A DNA stretch of 48,650 nucleotides from Sporolactobacillus shoreae (GTDB lineage: Bacteria; Bacillota; Bacilli; Bacillales; Sporolactobacillaceae), in the NCBI RefSeq assembly GCF_004684935.1, contig NZ_SRJD01000020.1, positions 1-48,650 on the forward strand. Direction: 5' to 3'. Both the position numbers and the translations under genes were made by a program. Positions 34,319 to 42,491 of this stretch are shown piece by piece. Numbering within the stretch: position 1 is the stretch's first letter; the number at the start of each line of letters is the position of its first letter. The notes beneath the pieces were generated by a model. It was given only the letters and a program-made list of their open reading frames with translations, had not been told where the DNA came from and did no database searches.

Positions 34319-34404
34319 CAGTGACATACCCCTCTCACCCCCTCTTCACTCGTTTTAAAGGAATCATTACAGTTACTGCACTGCCATAGCCGCTTAGCTC
34401 TCAA
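34318..34404 (-). CDS. 28-residue Cys-containing leader ORF before GH31
   Basis: TTG 34404 lies 6 bases after GGAGGG and opens a 28-codon frame that ends exactly on the GH31 start (TGATG). The peptide has a WQCSNCNDSFKTSEE segment and a third Cys near the end, like half of a zinc ribbon. Its start site, coupling and CxxC suggest a translated leader, perhaps setting GH31 translation. No known family. Could also be only a ribosome-loading device. Confidence 0.45.
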   Translation of the reverse strand: MRAKRLWQCSNCNDSFKTSEEGVRGVCH

Positions 34405-34430
34405 AACAATCCCTCCAAGTAAATTTATTT

Positions 34431-34450
34431 ATATCTGAATTTTCAGATAT
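34431..34450. promoter_or_regulatory. 20-bp palindrome upstream of the starch operon
   Basis: ATATCTGAA (34431-34439) and TTCAGATAT (34442-34450) are a perfect 9-bp inverted repeat around two bases. A TTGACA -35-like element lies just upstream on the minus strand (34457-34462), so a bound protein would block or reshape the operon promoter. Operator role is inferred. Confidence 0.55.
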
Positions 34451-34540
34451 ATTCATTGTCAAATTTATACCCCTTATTAAAAAAGCCCAAAAATAAGTCA
34501 TGAATAATATTACATTTATTACAAATTATTACATTTAAGC

Positions 34541-34596
34541 AAAAAATATATTGAGGGCTGTATAATGCTGATAAAATGAGCTTATACAGCCCTCAA
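34541..34596 (-). terminator. Strong terminator of the short divergent transcript
   Basis: A perfect 15-bp stem (34551-34565 with 34582-34596), 16-base loop, then TATATTTTTT on the minus strand. It ends a transcript of about 200-250 bases that starts near the Rgg-like gene and insulates it from the starch operon. Confidence 0.8.
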
Positions 34597-34721
34597 TTCT
34601 GACCGGGTGAACCTTTGCCTTATGTAAATCCAAACATGTGTTGAAGGACTCAGCCGGCAGGCTGCAATTGCAGCTGAAAAAATATATGCTATTCTAATGG
34701 GGAGCATTAGTAACAGCAGCA

Positions 34722-34775
34722 TTAAAGGCCAAGCAAGTTAAGAAAGTTACACCAAATGTCGTTTGCACTAAACAT
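34722..34775 (-). CDS. 17-residue peptide ORF divergent to Rgg-like regulator
   Basis: ATG 34775 stands behind AAAGGAGGTG, one of the best ribosome binding sites in the window, and encodes MFSANDIWCNFLNLLGL then TAA. The hydrophobic, aromatic C-terminal half is of the sort seen in short peptides read by RNPP-family regulators (SHP, ComS). It is divergent from an Rgg/ComR-like gene 94 bases away and ends before a strong terminator. Another frame in the same RNA (GTG 34768 to 34694, 24 codons) encodes a more signal-like hydrophobic peptide. Which frame, if either, is used is not clear. Confidence 0.45.
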   Translation of the reverse strand: MFSANDIWCNFLNLLGL

Positions 34776-34812
34776 GGTTTACACCTCCTTTGATAATTTT
34801 ATGGTATCATGA

Positions 34813-34841
34813 TTCGACATCACATTATTAAAATGTATAAT
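34813..34841 (+). promoter_or_regulatory. Promoter of the Rgg-like gene
   Basis: TTCGAC (34813-34818) and TATAAT (34836-34841) are 17 bases apart, followed 29 bases later by the start. The -35 is weak. The region also holds the start of the divergent short transcript. Confidence 0.5.
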
Positions 34842-34869
34842 ATATTCACCTAAATAGGAGGAAGGTCAC

Positions 34870-35748
34870 ATGGCATACCAATTGGGAGAAGTTCTCAAAA
34901 AAATTCGTGAATCCAAAAAATATACTCAAAAGTATGTTTCTGATAATCATATGTCACGAACCACCTATGCGAAAATTGAGGCGTGCACTATGGAGCCCAC
35001 TGTAGGTAAATTCATGCACATACTGCAGAAGCTCGACATATCTTACGATGAATTAAAATACATACAAAATATGTATTCTTTGGAGGGTAAAGAAGAGATC
35101 ATTCATGATTTTTTCCAGGTGTCAACCAGCGTTGAAACCAGTAAATTTTTTAAGTTAAAAAAAAGTTGTGAACAATACCTAATTAATCATTCTGATAGTG
35201 TTGTTGACGATATCCGATCCATTTGTATTGCTCAACTCATAATTCAGTCTGAAAACGATTATAAAAAGGCACATATACATGCGAGCAAAGTCTGGGAAAG
35301 GTTGTCAAAACTTGATGATTGGTACACTATCGAGCTAAAATTGATCAACAATATTTTTTTCTTTTTTCCATTGGAAACCGGAATTTCCATTGCTCAAAAA
35401 GCGTTGAAGGAAATTAATAAGTTTTCATTTGTTGAGAAAATAAATGAGTTAAAACCAGCCTATTTATTAAATATGGCTCTTTTAATGATCAATAACCTAC
35501 AGTTTTCAGAGGCTCATCACTTTTCTGAGAAAGCTATTCATGAGTGTGATTTACAAAAAAGATATGATTTAATTTCCGTTGCCCATGCAAGAAAGGGGGT
35601 TGCGCTTATTAACCTTGGAAAGAATAGCGAAGGCATCGCTTCAATAAAAAAGGCAATCGCTATAAATAAGGCACTTGATCAAACTCAAATGATTAATGCA
35701 ATTTTGGAAGAAGTAAGACAAAAAACAGATATTAGCATCAGTTTTTAA
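34870..35748 (+). CDS. Rgg/ComR-like (RNPP) transcriptional regulator
   Basis: A 292-residue protein behind AGGAGG. Residues about 4-60 form an HTH_XRE domain (LGEVLKKIRESKKYTQKYVSDNHMSRTTYAKIEACTMEPT); the rest is a helical repeat domain with TPR-like pairs (LKPAYLLNMALLMINNLQFSEAHHFSEKAI, ISVAHARKGVALINLGKNSEGIASIKKAIAI). This is the Rgg/GadR/MutR layout, in which the C-terminal repeats bind an imported peptide. The gene is clearly more AT-rich than its neighbours, pointing to acquisition. The divergent short ORF is its candidate ligand; the starch operon beyond is a possible target. Confidence 0.82.
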   Translation: MAYQLGEVLKKIRESKKYTQKYVSDNHMSRTTYAKIEACTMEPTVGKFMHILQKLDISYDELKYIQNMYSLEGKEEIIHDFFQVSTSVETSKFFKLKKSCEQYLINHSDSVVDDIRSICIAQLIIQSENDYKKAHIHASKVWERLSKLDDWYTIELKLINNIFFFFPLETGISIAQKALKEINKFSFVEKINELKPAYLLNMALLMINNLQFSEAHHFSEKAIHECDLQKRYDLISVAHARKGVALINLGKNSEGIASIKKAIAINKALDQTQMINAILEEVRQKTDISISF

Positions 35749-35792
35749 AACTTTTTATGCTTCTTTGTTAAGGAATTAAAATTACCGTATAT

Positions 35793-36752
35793 TCAAATTC
35801 CATTTACTTCCGTGAGTAGCTCTGCATCCCATTTCCAGTCACTAACAGCCACCGCGTCCGTAACATGTTGCATCTTGCTGGCGCCTAGAATGGCTGTAGT
35901 TACTGCTGGTTGATTCAGAATCCATGAAAGAGCAAATTGGGCTATTTTCTTCTCATAACGTTGAGCAATTTTCTGATACTTCGTCACTCGCTCGAAGTTG
36001 TTTTCATTGAAATATTGAAAAATCAACTTTTCGCCGGAAGCCGCCCGGCTACCTGTTGGAAAGTCTGCCCCGGAAGTGTATTTGCCTGAAAGCATACCAC
36101 GGGCGAGCGGACTATAAACGAGCAGCCCGACATTTTCGGACAGGCAATATGGAATCAGTTCCTGCTCCGCTTCCCGCGAGAGCAAATTGTATTGGGATTG
36201 CGATGAAATGAATGAAGCCAGACTTTTTATTGCGCTCACCTTTTTTGATTTTTCAATCTGCCAGGCCGCGAAATTGGAACAGCCGATGTACCTGACCTTT
36301 CCCTGCCTGACAAGCGTCGTGAGTGCTTCAAGTGTTTCTTCAAGCGGAGTATTCTCGTCGAACCGATGCACTTGATATAAATCAATATAATCGGTCTGCA
36401 GCCTTCTTAATGATTCTTCTGCCTGCTGCAAAATATGCTTTTTTGATAAACCCTGTTCGTTAACGCCTTTTCCCATTGGGAGACCTACTTTGGTGGCAAG
36501 AACAATTTTATCTCTTCTGCCCTTCAGTGCTCGTCCGATAATCTCTTCGGAGGCACCAGTGCCATATCTGAATGCTTCATCCTGCCCCTTACCGTAAAAG
36601 TTAGCCGTATCAATCACATTGATCCCGGCATCCAAAGCTGTGTCAATGATCCTGTTTGATTCTTTTTCATCGATCCAGCGTCCGAAAGCCATCGTCCCTA
36701 AGGAAATGTTGGAAACCGTCAACCCCGTATTGCCCAAAGAATGATAGAGCAC
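35793..36752 (-). CDS. Aldo/keto reductase (YhdN/IolS group)
   Basis: GTG 36752 with AAGGAGGGG upstream gives 319 residues; the frame extends further without an RBS. It has LGNTGLTVSNISLGTMAFG, the catalytic Asp-Tyr (DTANFYGKG), Lys (LATKVG) and His (YQVHR), and the C-terminal NADPH site (AILGASKMQHV). General oxidoreductase of the AKR11-type group; the natural substrate is unknown. Single gene with no clear terminator. Confidence 0.85.
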   Translation of the reverse strand: MLYHSLGNTGLTVSNISLGTMAFGRWIDEKESNRIIDTALDAGINVIDTANFYGKGQDEAFRYGTGASEEIIGRALKGRRDKIVLATKVGLPMGKGVNEQGLSKKHILQQAEESLRRLQTDYIDLYQVHRFDENTPLEETLEALTTLVRQGKVRYIGCSNFAAWQIEKSKKVSAIKSLASFISSQSQYNLLSREAEQELIPYCLSENVGLLVYSPLARGMLSGKYTSGADFPTGSRAASGEKLIFQYFNENNFERVTKYQKIAQRYEKKIAQFALSWILNQPAVTTAILGASKMQHVTDAVAVSDWKWDAELLTEVNGI

Positions 36753-36830
36753 TAAAGATCCCCTCCTTAATAATCTTGACTCTTTCATTATCAGCAATCC
36801 TCCAAAAACTGTCCAGAAAAGCAGCTCCGT

Positions 36831-36866
36831 AAAAAAAGATTCCCTGAGTCGACACAGAGAATCTTT
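36831..36866 (-). terminator. Terminator after the NlpC/P60 gene
   Basis: AAAGATTC-CTG pairs with CAG-GAATCTTT (36835-36846 with 36855-36866), followed by seven Ts on the minus strand. Confidence 0.75.
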
Positions 36867-36897
36867 AGTTTAACTTTTTTTAATTTTTGGTAGATCA

Positions 36898-37842
36898 TTA
36901 ATTTTGTGGAATCGTAAGTTTGTCTCCTGGAAAGATCAACTCAGAAGACAGATGGTTTGTTTTCATTAGCTGGCTGACCGTGGTGCTATTCTCGTGGGCG
37001 ATCGCCCACAGGGTATCTCCCTTCTTTATTGAGTAGTTCTTTAACGGTGCCTGAAGCTTCAGGTTTTGCCCTGGGAAAATGGTGCTGTTTGACAATTGAT
37101 TGAATTTTTGAATCTGAGAAACTGTAATACCGTTATCACGGGAGATCGCCCAAAGTGTGTCACCTGCCTGAACGACGTAAACCGCGTGTCCCGTTTTTAT
37201 CGGCTTCGTTTGAACGGCCGAAGTGTTGGGTTCAGCAGGTGCAGTTGATCCTACGGCTTTTTGAGTTTCCTGATTTACCACTGTTGTGGCTTTTGGTTGT
37301 ATCGTTTTGCTTTCAAAGCGAGTTGAGGACTTTTCTACTGTTTGAGTGGTTGTTTTCGCAGACAGTAGTTTGGCCGCCTGTACCTGAGGGGCAGTGCCGA
37401 TAATACGGCGGGCAGTCACATATCTGGGAGCCCAATAGCTTGAAGCCCCTCCACCAAATATCTGAGTCTGACGGACGCCAGTTTGAGCCGTTTCCGAACT
37501 GATCATCTGATTGTTGCCGACATAAATGCCGACATGGGTAATACCGGTACCATACGTATGAAAAAAGACCAGATCACCCGGTTGCAGATCCTGCTTGCTG
37601 ACATAATTTCCATAGCCGGCCTGTGCTGCCGCGTTGTGGGGCAGAGTAACACCCAATTTTGCGAATACCTTCATTGTAAATCCCGAGCAATCATTGTTTC
37701 CCCAACTGTAGGCTTCACCAATGCCCTGTTTCGCCAGGTCCGCCGGATTCACTGGAGAATCTGCCTTCGCCTGATGCAGGCCACCTGTTCCCCCAATAAT
37801 CAGTCCGCCTGCAAGAGCCAGTGATAAAACGCTTTTTTTCAT
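36898..37842 (-). CDS. Secreted NlpC/P60 endopeptidase with two LysM domains
   Basis: ATG 37842 with GGGGAGGA upstream gives 314 residues. Signal peptide (KKSVLSLALAGGLIIGGTG... HQAKA), then an N-terminal NlpC/P60 domain with catalytic Cys (NDCSGFTMKVF) and His (ITHVGIY), a Thr/Gln-rich linker and two C-terminal LysM repeats (YVVQAGDTLWAISRDNG and YSIKKGDTLWAIAHENS). It cuts peptidoglycan stem peptides at the cell surface. Domain order (catalytic first, LysM last) is the reverse of LytE/LytF. A near-match to a cre site lies at 37952-37965 upstream. Confidence 0.9.
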   Translation of the reverse strand: MKKSVLSLALAGGLIIGGTGGLHQAKADSPVNPADLAKQGIGEAYSWGNNDCSGFTMKVFAKLGVTLPHNAAAQAGYGNYVSKQDLQPGDLVFFHTYGTGITHVGIYVGNNQMISSETAQTGVRQTQIFGGGASSYWAPRYVTARRIIGTAPQVQAAKLLSAKTTTQTVEKSSTRFESKTIQPKATTVVNQETQKAVGSTAPAEPNTSAVQTKPIKTGHAVYVVQAGDTLWAISRDNGITVSQIQKFNQLSNSTIFPGQNLKLQAPLKNYSIKKGDTLWAIAHENSTTVSQLMKTNHLSSELIFPGDKLTIPQN

Positions 37843-37951
37843 TAAAACATCCTCCCCATTCATTCGCTTTCTCTTTGAAACGCAGATTGCCGATTCTTAT
37901 GTAAATTGGATCTGTCACGCTTCAACAACTCAATGTTAGTCCCTAATTTTA

Positions 37952-37965
37952 TCAAAGCGGTTACA
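37952..37965 (-). promoter_or_regulatory. Weak cre-like site upstream of the NlpC/P60 gene
   Basis: TGTAACCGCTTTGA on the minus strand differs from the CcpA consensus core at one key position. About 110 bases before the gene. Low certainty. Confidence 0.3.
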
Positions 37966-38127
37966 CCTTAATCACAGAGCTGATACGTCTTTGTTACATC
38001 GTGATAATAATTGATCTAAAGTCAGTAAATAAAATGAGTTTTTGACTGAATTAGCAGATAATGACAGTTGCATTTCAGAAAATCCTGCTGCGTTTTTTAT
38101 AACTTCTACATCCAAAGTAACACAGGT

Positions 38128-38142
38128 TAACATCATAAGTTA
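38128..38142. promoter_or_regulatory. Distal dyad of the lar promoter
   Basis: TAACATCATAAGTTA: arms TAAC/GTTA around 7 bases. The surrounding ~27 bases repeat imperfectly 38-39 bases downstream as the proximal site. Candidate second LarR site, near -82. Confidence 0.5.
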
Positions 38143-38165
38143 TTATCTGCCGTTAACAACTCCTG

Positions 38166-38182
38166 GTAACATCATGAGTTAC
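38166..38182. promoter_or_regulatory. Proximal dyad of the lar promoter (candidate LarR site)
   Basis: GTAACATCATGAGTTAC: arms GTAAC/GTTAC around 7 bases. Its centre is about 43 bases before the transcription start predicted from the -10, which is where class II Crp/Fnr activators bind. A Crp/Fnr gene lies just beyond the lar genes. Confidence 0.6.
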
Positions 38183-38204
38183 AACCTGTCGAAGTTTCAT
38201 TTGC

Positions 38205-38210
38205 TATACT
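38205..38210 (+). promoter_or_regulatory. larA -10 element without a -35
   Basis: TATACT at 38205-38210; the place 17 bases upstream reads CAACCT, far from TTGACA. This is the form of an activator-dependent promoter. The 5' leader also has a GGAATCT/AGATTCC hairpin (38224-38250). Confidence 0.5.
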
Positions 38211-38279
38211 TGCACTCGTGCCCGGAATCTCGTACTGCAACACAGATTCCCGAACGATTATTCACAGGAGGATGATTCT

Positions 38280-39554
38280 ATGGTCAGCATCAAACTGCCC
38301 TATGATAAGACAACAATCACTGCAGAAATCAGCGAGAAAAATTTAGCAGGCATTCTAACCTCAAAAGCAGAAAATTTTCACACCGATCTTACCCAGGAAG
38401 AAACCGTTGAGGCCTCTCTTGACCATCCGATCGGCTCGCCAAAACTTGAGGAACTTGTAAAAGGCAAGAAAAACATTGTCATTATCAGCTCGGACCACAC
38501 GCGCCCGGTCCCCTCAAAGATCATCACGCCGATCCTTCTTCGTCGAATCCGTTCCGTGGAACCCGCTGCGGATATCAAAATACTGGTTGCCACCGGTTTT
38601 CACCGCCCTTCAACGCACGAAGAGCTTATCAACAAATATGGAGAGGAAATTGTTGCGAACGAAAAAATCATCATGCATGTCTCAACGGACGACTCTTCTA
38701 TGGTACAAATCGGAACACTCCCTTCCGGCGGACCATGCATCATTAACCGTGTGGCCGCCGAAGCCGATCTCCTGATTTCTGAGGGATTTATTGAATCACA
38801 TTTTTTTGCCGGATTCTCCGGAGGCAGGAAATCAGTGCTTCCCGGCATCGCGTCATACAAAACGATAATGGCTAACCACTGCGGGGAATTTATCGATTCG
38901 GATCAGGCGCGAACAGGTAATCTGCACCACAATCCGATCCATAAAGATATGGTTTACGCGGCTAAAACTGCGGGGTTGAAATTTATCCTGAATGTAGTTC
39001 TTGATGGAGAGAAACAGATTATCGGTTCCTTTGCCGGTGATATGGAGGAAGCTCATAAAAAAGGCTGCCATTTTGTCGAAGAACTAGCGGAAGTCAAGAA
39101 AACACCGTGTGATATTGCAATCGTGACTAATGGAGGCTATCCGCTTGATCAGAATATCTATCAGTCGGTCAAGGGCATGACCGCCGCTGAAGCGACGAAC
39201 AAGGAAGGCGGCGTCATTATCATGGTCGCAGGCTGTTCCGACGGGCATGGCGGCGAAGGTTTTTACAAAAACCTCGCGGAAGCCAAAACACCAGCGGAGT
39301 TTCTTGAAAAAGCGATCCATACAGCCCGCCAGGAAACGATTCCCGATCAGTGGACGTCGCAGATTCTCGCGCGAATCCTCGACAAGCATCACGTCTTCAT
39401 TGTCTCTGATCTCGTCGATCCAAAGCTTGTAACATCCATGCACATGGAAAACACCGCAACGCTCGAAGACGCTTTGAAACGCGCTTACGCTATCGAAGGC
39501 GAAGACGCAAAAGTAACGGTTATTCCTGACGGACTCGCTGTAGTTGTCAAATAA
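38280..39554 (+). CDS. larA: Nickel-dependent lactate racemase
   Basis: A 424-residue protein behind AGGAGG. Residues that in Lactobacillus plantarum LarA bind the nickel-pincer cofactor and substrate are found at the same numbers: D72, R75 (SSDHTRP), H108 (GFHR), H174 (ESHFF), K184 (GGRKSVLPG, the lysine that holds the cofactor), H200 and K298. It interconverts L- and D-lactate in the cytoplasm. First gene of larA-larE-larB-larC, with the promoter dyads upstream. The match of all positions makes the assignment firm. Confidence 0.96.
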   Translation: MVSIKLPYDKTTITAEISEKNLAGILTSKAENFHTDLTQEETVEASLDHPIGSPKLEELVKGKKNIVIISSDHTRPVPSKIITPILLRRIRSVEPAADIKILVATGFHRPSTHEELINKYGEEIVANEKIIMHVSTDDSSMVQIGTLPSGGPCIINRVAAEADLLISEGFIESHFFAGFSGGRKSVLPGIASYKTIMANHCGEFIDSDQARTGNLHHNPIHKDMVYAAKTAGLKFILNVVLDGEKQIIGSFAGDMEEAHKKGCHFVEELAEVKKTPCDIAIVTNGGYPLDQNIYQSVKGMTAAEATNKEGGVIIMVAGCSDGHGGEGFYKNLAEAKTPAEFLEKAIHTARQETIPDQWTSQILARILDKHHVFIVSDLVDPKLVTSMHMENTATLEDALKRAYAIEGEDAKVTVIPDGLAVVVK

Positions 39555-39588
39555 TGGCTTGAAGGTCTTAAAGAAAGGATGTTTTTAG

Positions 39589-40449
39589 ATGACAGATGAA
39601 CGGATTGAGAAACTGGATCGCCTGAAAAAATTACTTCACGGTTATCAAAAAATTGCCATAGCCTTCTCAGGCGGTGTCGACAGTACTTTTCTTTTGAAGG
39701 TCGCTCAGGAAGAACTAGGCGACGGCGCACTTGCTCTGACGATCCAGTCGCCCACACTGACTGAAGATGATTTGAAGGATGTCACATCTTTTTATGAAGA
39801 AAGCGGCGTTAACTATATGCTGATTCCCCTCAATCAGCTGAAGACCCCTTCATTCAGTCATAACTCGCCCAATCGATGCTATGTTTGCAAAACTATTGAA
39901 TTCACATGCATGGCCGAGGAAGCAAAAAAACGCGGCATCAAATGGGTTGCCGCAGGGATCAACGCCGACGACATGAGAGACTACCGTCCGGGGTTAAAAG
40001 CACTGGATGAAATCGGGATTGTCAGCCCTCTTAAGGAAGCGGGCATGACCAAAGCGGATATCCGCTTTTTTTCAAAACGTTACCATCTGAAAACCTGGGA
40101 CAAACCGGCGAGCAGCTGTCTGGCTTCCCGCGTCCAGTATGGTGAATTAATCACTGAAGAGAAGTTGAATAAAATCAGTGCGGCTGAGCGCGTGTTAAAG
40201 AACCTCCATTTCAGAAAACTGCGTGTACGCTATCACCATGGGAATATTGCACGAATTGAAGTTGCTCCTGAAGAACGCTCCATTTTTTTCAATAGCAATA
40301 TTATGGACACAGTCGCTGAAAAATTTAAAGAAATCGGCTTCAGCTATACCACGCTTGACCTGAGTGGCTATCGTTCGGGAAGTCTGAATGAGGTTCTCGA
40401 CGAAGAAACGAAAAACAAAGTGAAGATGAGTATCCATGGATCACGATAA
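39589..40449 (+). CDS. larE: LarE sulfur-insertion protein
   Basis: A 286-residue PP-loop ATPase ([13 protein letters not shown], residues 25-37). C177 in [10 protein letters not shown] corresponds to the cysteine that gives up its sulfur in L. plantarum LarE (C176), so this is the sacrificial, single-Cys type rather than the three-Cys cluster type. It converts the LarB product to the dithiolated pincer precursor. It starts 34 bases after larA and overlaps larB by 14 bases. Confidence 0.95.
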   Translation: MTDERIEKLDRLKKLLHGYQKIAIAFSGGVDSTFLLKVAQEELGDGALALTIQSPTLTEDDLKDVTSFYEESGVNYMLIPLNQLKTPSFSHNSPNRCYVCKTIEFTCMAEEAKKRGIKWVAAGINADDMRDYRPGLKALDEIGIVSPLKEAGMTKADIRFFSKRYHLKTWDKPASSCLASRVQYGELITEEKLNKISAAERVLKNLHFRKLRVRYHHGNIARIEVAPEERSIFFNSNIMDTVAEKFKEIGFSYTTLDLSGYRSGSLNEVLDEETKNKVKMSIHGSR

Positions 40450-41185
40450 TTTAAGAAAACTGCTTAAACAGGTTCAGAAAGGAACCTCAAGTATCGATGA
40501 TGCACTTGAAGAGTTGAAAACCCTTCCCTTTGAAGATCTTGGTTACGCCAAGGTAGATCATCATCGCGAGATCAGGAACGGGTTTCCGGAAGTGATCTAT
40601 TGCGAAGGAAAAACCATAGATCAGGTCAAGGGTATTACTCTGGCGATGATCCAACGAGGTTCAAGTATTCTCGGTACCCGTGCCTCAAAAGATGTGTATG
40701 AAGGTGTGCTTGAAATTGCGCCCGATGCCGTCTACCATGCATCTGCGAAATGTATCGTTGTTAATCCAAAAACTCAGCAGCTTCATCCGGAACGAACCAT
40801 CGCAGTCGTAACCGCAGGAACTTCCGATATATCAGTTGCAGAAGAGGCTGCTGTCACCGCCGAGACCTTTGGACAAAAGGTCGACCGCATTTATGATGTA
40901 GGCGTTGCCGGCCTTCACCGGTTACTGGCCCAGTTAGACAGGCTTCGCAAGGCGCATGTGGTCATCGTGGTTGCCGGCATGGAGGGCGCACTTGCCAGTG
41001 TTGTCGGCGGGCTCGTTGACCGACCGGTTATTGCGGTACCAACAAGCATCGGTTATGGTGCGAGCTTCAATGGTCTTGCCGCATTGCTGACCATGCTGAA
41101 CAGTTGTGCCAGCGGTGTTAGTGTAGTGAACATTGATAACGGTTTTGGAGCGGCCTACACCGCTTGCCTGATGATTAAAGACTGA
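40436..41185 (+). CDS. larB: LarB, NaAD carboxylase/hydrolase
   Basis: A 249-residue protein with a PurE-like C-terminal domain ([54 protein letters not shown]). It carboxylates and hydrolyses nicotinic acid adenine dinucleotide to start nickel-pincer cofactor synthesis. Its start lies inside the end of larE. The usual gene order larABCE is changed here to A-E-B-C. Confidence 0.95.
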   Translation: MDHDNLRKLLKQVQKGTSSIDDALEELKTLPFEDLGYAKVDHHREIRNGFPEVIYCEGKTIDQVKGITLAMIQRGSSILGTRASKDVYEGVLEIAPDAVYHASAKCIVVNPKTQQLHPERTIAVVTAGTSDISVAEEAAVTAETFGQKVDRIYDVGVAGLHRLLAQLDRLRKAHVVIVVAGMEGALASVVGGLVDRPVIAVPTSIGYGASFNGLAALLTMLNSCASGVSVVNIDNGFGAAYTACLMIKD

Positions 41186-41202
41186 AATGGCAGGTGTAAT
41201 TG

Positions 41203-42474
41203 ATGAAAACTTTATTTTTTGATTGTTTCTCCGGAATCAGCGGTGACATGATTCTCGGAACCTTAATCGATTTAGGCGTCGATGAAAAACGTCTGACGAG
41301 AGAGCTTGAAAAACTGCATGTCGGAGGCTACTCGATTACTTTCTCAAAGAAAATAACCAGTGGCATCGTCGGGACGGATGCCGACGTGAAATTGATTGAA
41401 GCGCGTCCCTGCTCAAACCATCATCAAGGTGATCACGATCATTGCCAAGTTCACCATCATGATCACTCTGGGTCGCGTAATTTAGCAGACTGTGTGTCAA
41501 TCATTGAAAAAAGCGGGCTTTCTGATGAAGTCAAAACCCACGCGATCCGTGTCTTTGAGGAAGTCGCACGGGCTGAAGCACACGTACACGGGAAGCCAGT
41601 TGATCAGGTTCATTTTCACGAAATTGGCGCCATCGACAGTATTGTTGATATCGTAGGCACTTTTATCGGGCTTGAACTGCTGGGAGTTGAAAAGATTTAT
41701 GCCTCCCCACTTCATGACGGAAACGGCTATATAACCTGTGCACATGGCATCATGCCCGTTCCTGTTCCGGCAGTTGCACAGATGCTCGCATCGAGTGAAC
41801 GTCCGATTCCATACATTCAGGAGGATATACCGACAGAACTGATTACCCCAACCGGCATGGCTATTATAAAGACGATTGCCTCCGGATTTGGCAAAATACC
41901 TCAGATGGATGTCCAGGCGATCGGCTACGGTACCGGCAAACGCGAAACAGGAAGAATGAATGCTCTGCGCGGTATGCTGGGAGAGTCCATGGATGAACAT
42001 GAATCTGATCAAACCATCCTTTTGGAGGCAAATATCGACAATCAGAATGGTGAGCAGTTAGGCTATACAATGAACAGACTGCTCAGCGAAGGTGCTCTGG
42101 ACGTTTTTTTCACACCCATCTATATGAAAAAAAACCGGCCCGCCACTATGCTTTCCGTGCTGTCCAAACCGGAAAGCAAACAAAAAATGATTCACATCAT
42201 TCTAGCTGAAACAACAACGCTTGGCATTAGAACATTTGAGTGTCCGCGTTCAACGATGAATCGCGAGTTTTTGACTGTTCGGACCAAGTTCGGACCGGTT
42301 CAGGTCAAACATGCTTTCCTCGATGATATTGAAAAATACTCACCCGAGTTTGATGACTGTGCGCGTCTTGCAATAAGCCATAAGGTCCCGCTGGCTAAAG
42401 TCTGCGAGGCTGCACAGAAAAGCATACTGGACAGAGACTGGGAACAGAAAAGCGAAAGCGTCATAACGGAATGA
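41203..42474 (+). CDS. larC: LarC nickel insertase (uninterrupted)
   Basis: ATG 41203 gives 423 residues; TTG 41200 is also in frame. FFDCFSGISGDMILGTLIDLG begins the family; the His-rich loop (HHQGDHDHCQVHHHDHSG, about 73-90) is a metal-storage segment; the C-terminal LarC2 part follows without a break. L. plantarum needs a ribosomal frameshift between larC1 and larC2, but here both are one frame. It inserts nickel into the cofactor using CTP. Confidence 0.95.
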   Translation: MKTLFFDCFSGISGDMILGTLIDLGVDEKRLTRELEKLHVGGYSITFSKKITSGIVGTDADVKLIEARPCSNHHQGDHDHCQVHHHDHSGSRNLADCVSIIEKSGLSDEVKTHAIRVFEEVARAEAHVHGKPVDQVHFHEIGAIDSIVDIVGTFIGLELLGVEKIYASPLHDGNGYITCAHGIMPVPVPAVAQMLASSERPIPYIQEDIPTELITPTGMAIIKTIASGFGKIPQMDVQAIGYGTGKRETGRMNALRGMLGESMDEHESDQTILLEANIDNQNGEQLGYTMNRLLSEGALDVFFTPIYMKKNRPATMLSVLSKPESKQKMIHIILAETTTLGIRTFECPRSTMNREFLTVRTKFGPVQVKHAFLDDIEKYSPEFDDCARLAISHKVPLAKVCEAAQKSILDRDWEQKSESVITE

Positions 42475-42491
42475 GAAGGTGATTTGCACTT

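Noticed and set aside
38120..38185. CRISPR-like or tandem repeat
   Set aside because: Only two imperfect copies about 39 bases apart, each an inverted repeat; better explained as regulator sites.
38042..38275. A 77-codon frame upstream of larA
   Set aside because: No RBS, composition unlike a protein, and it covers the lar promoter and its dyads.
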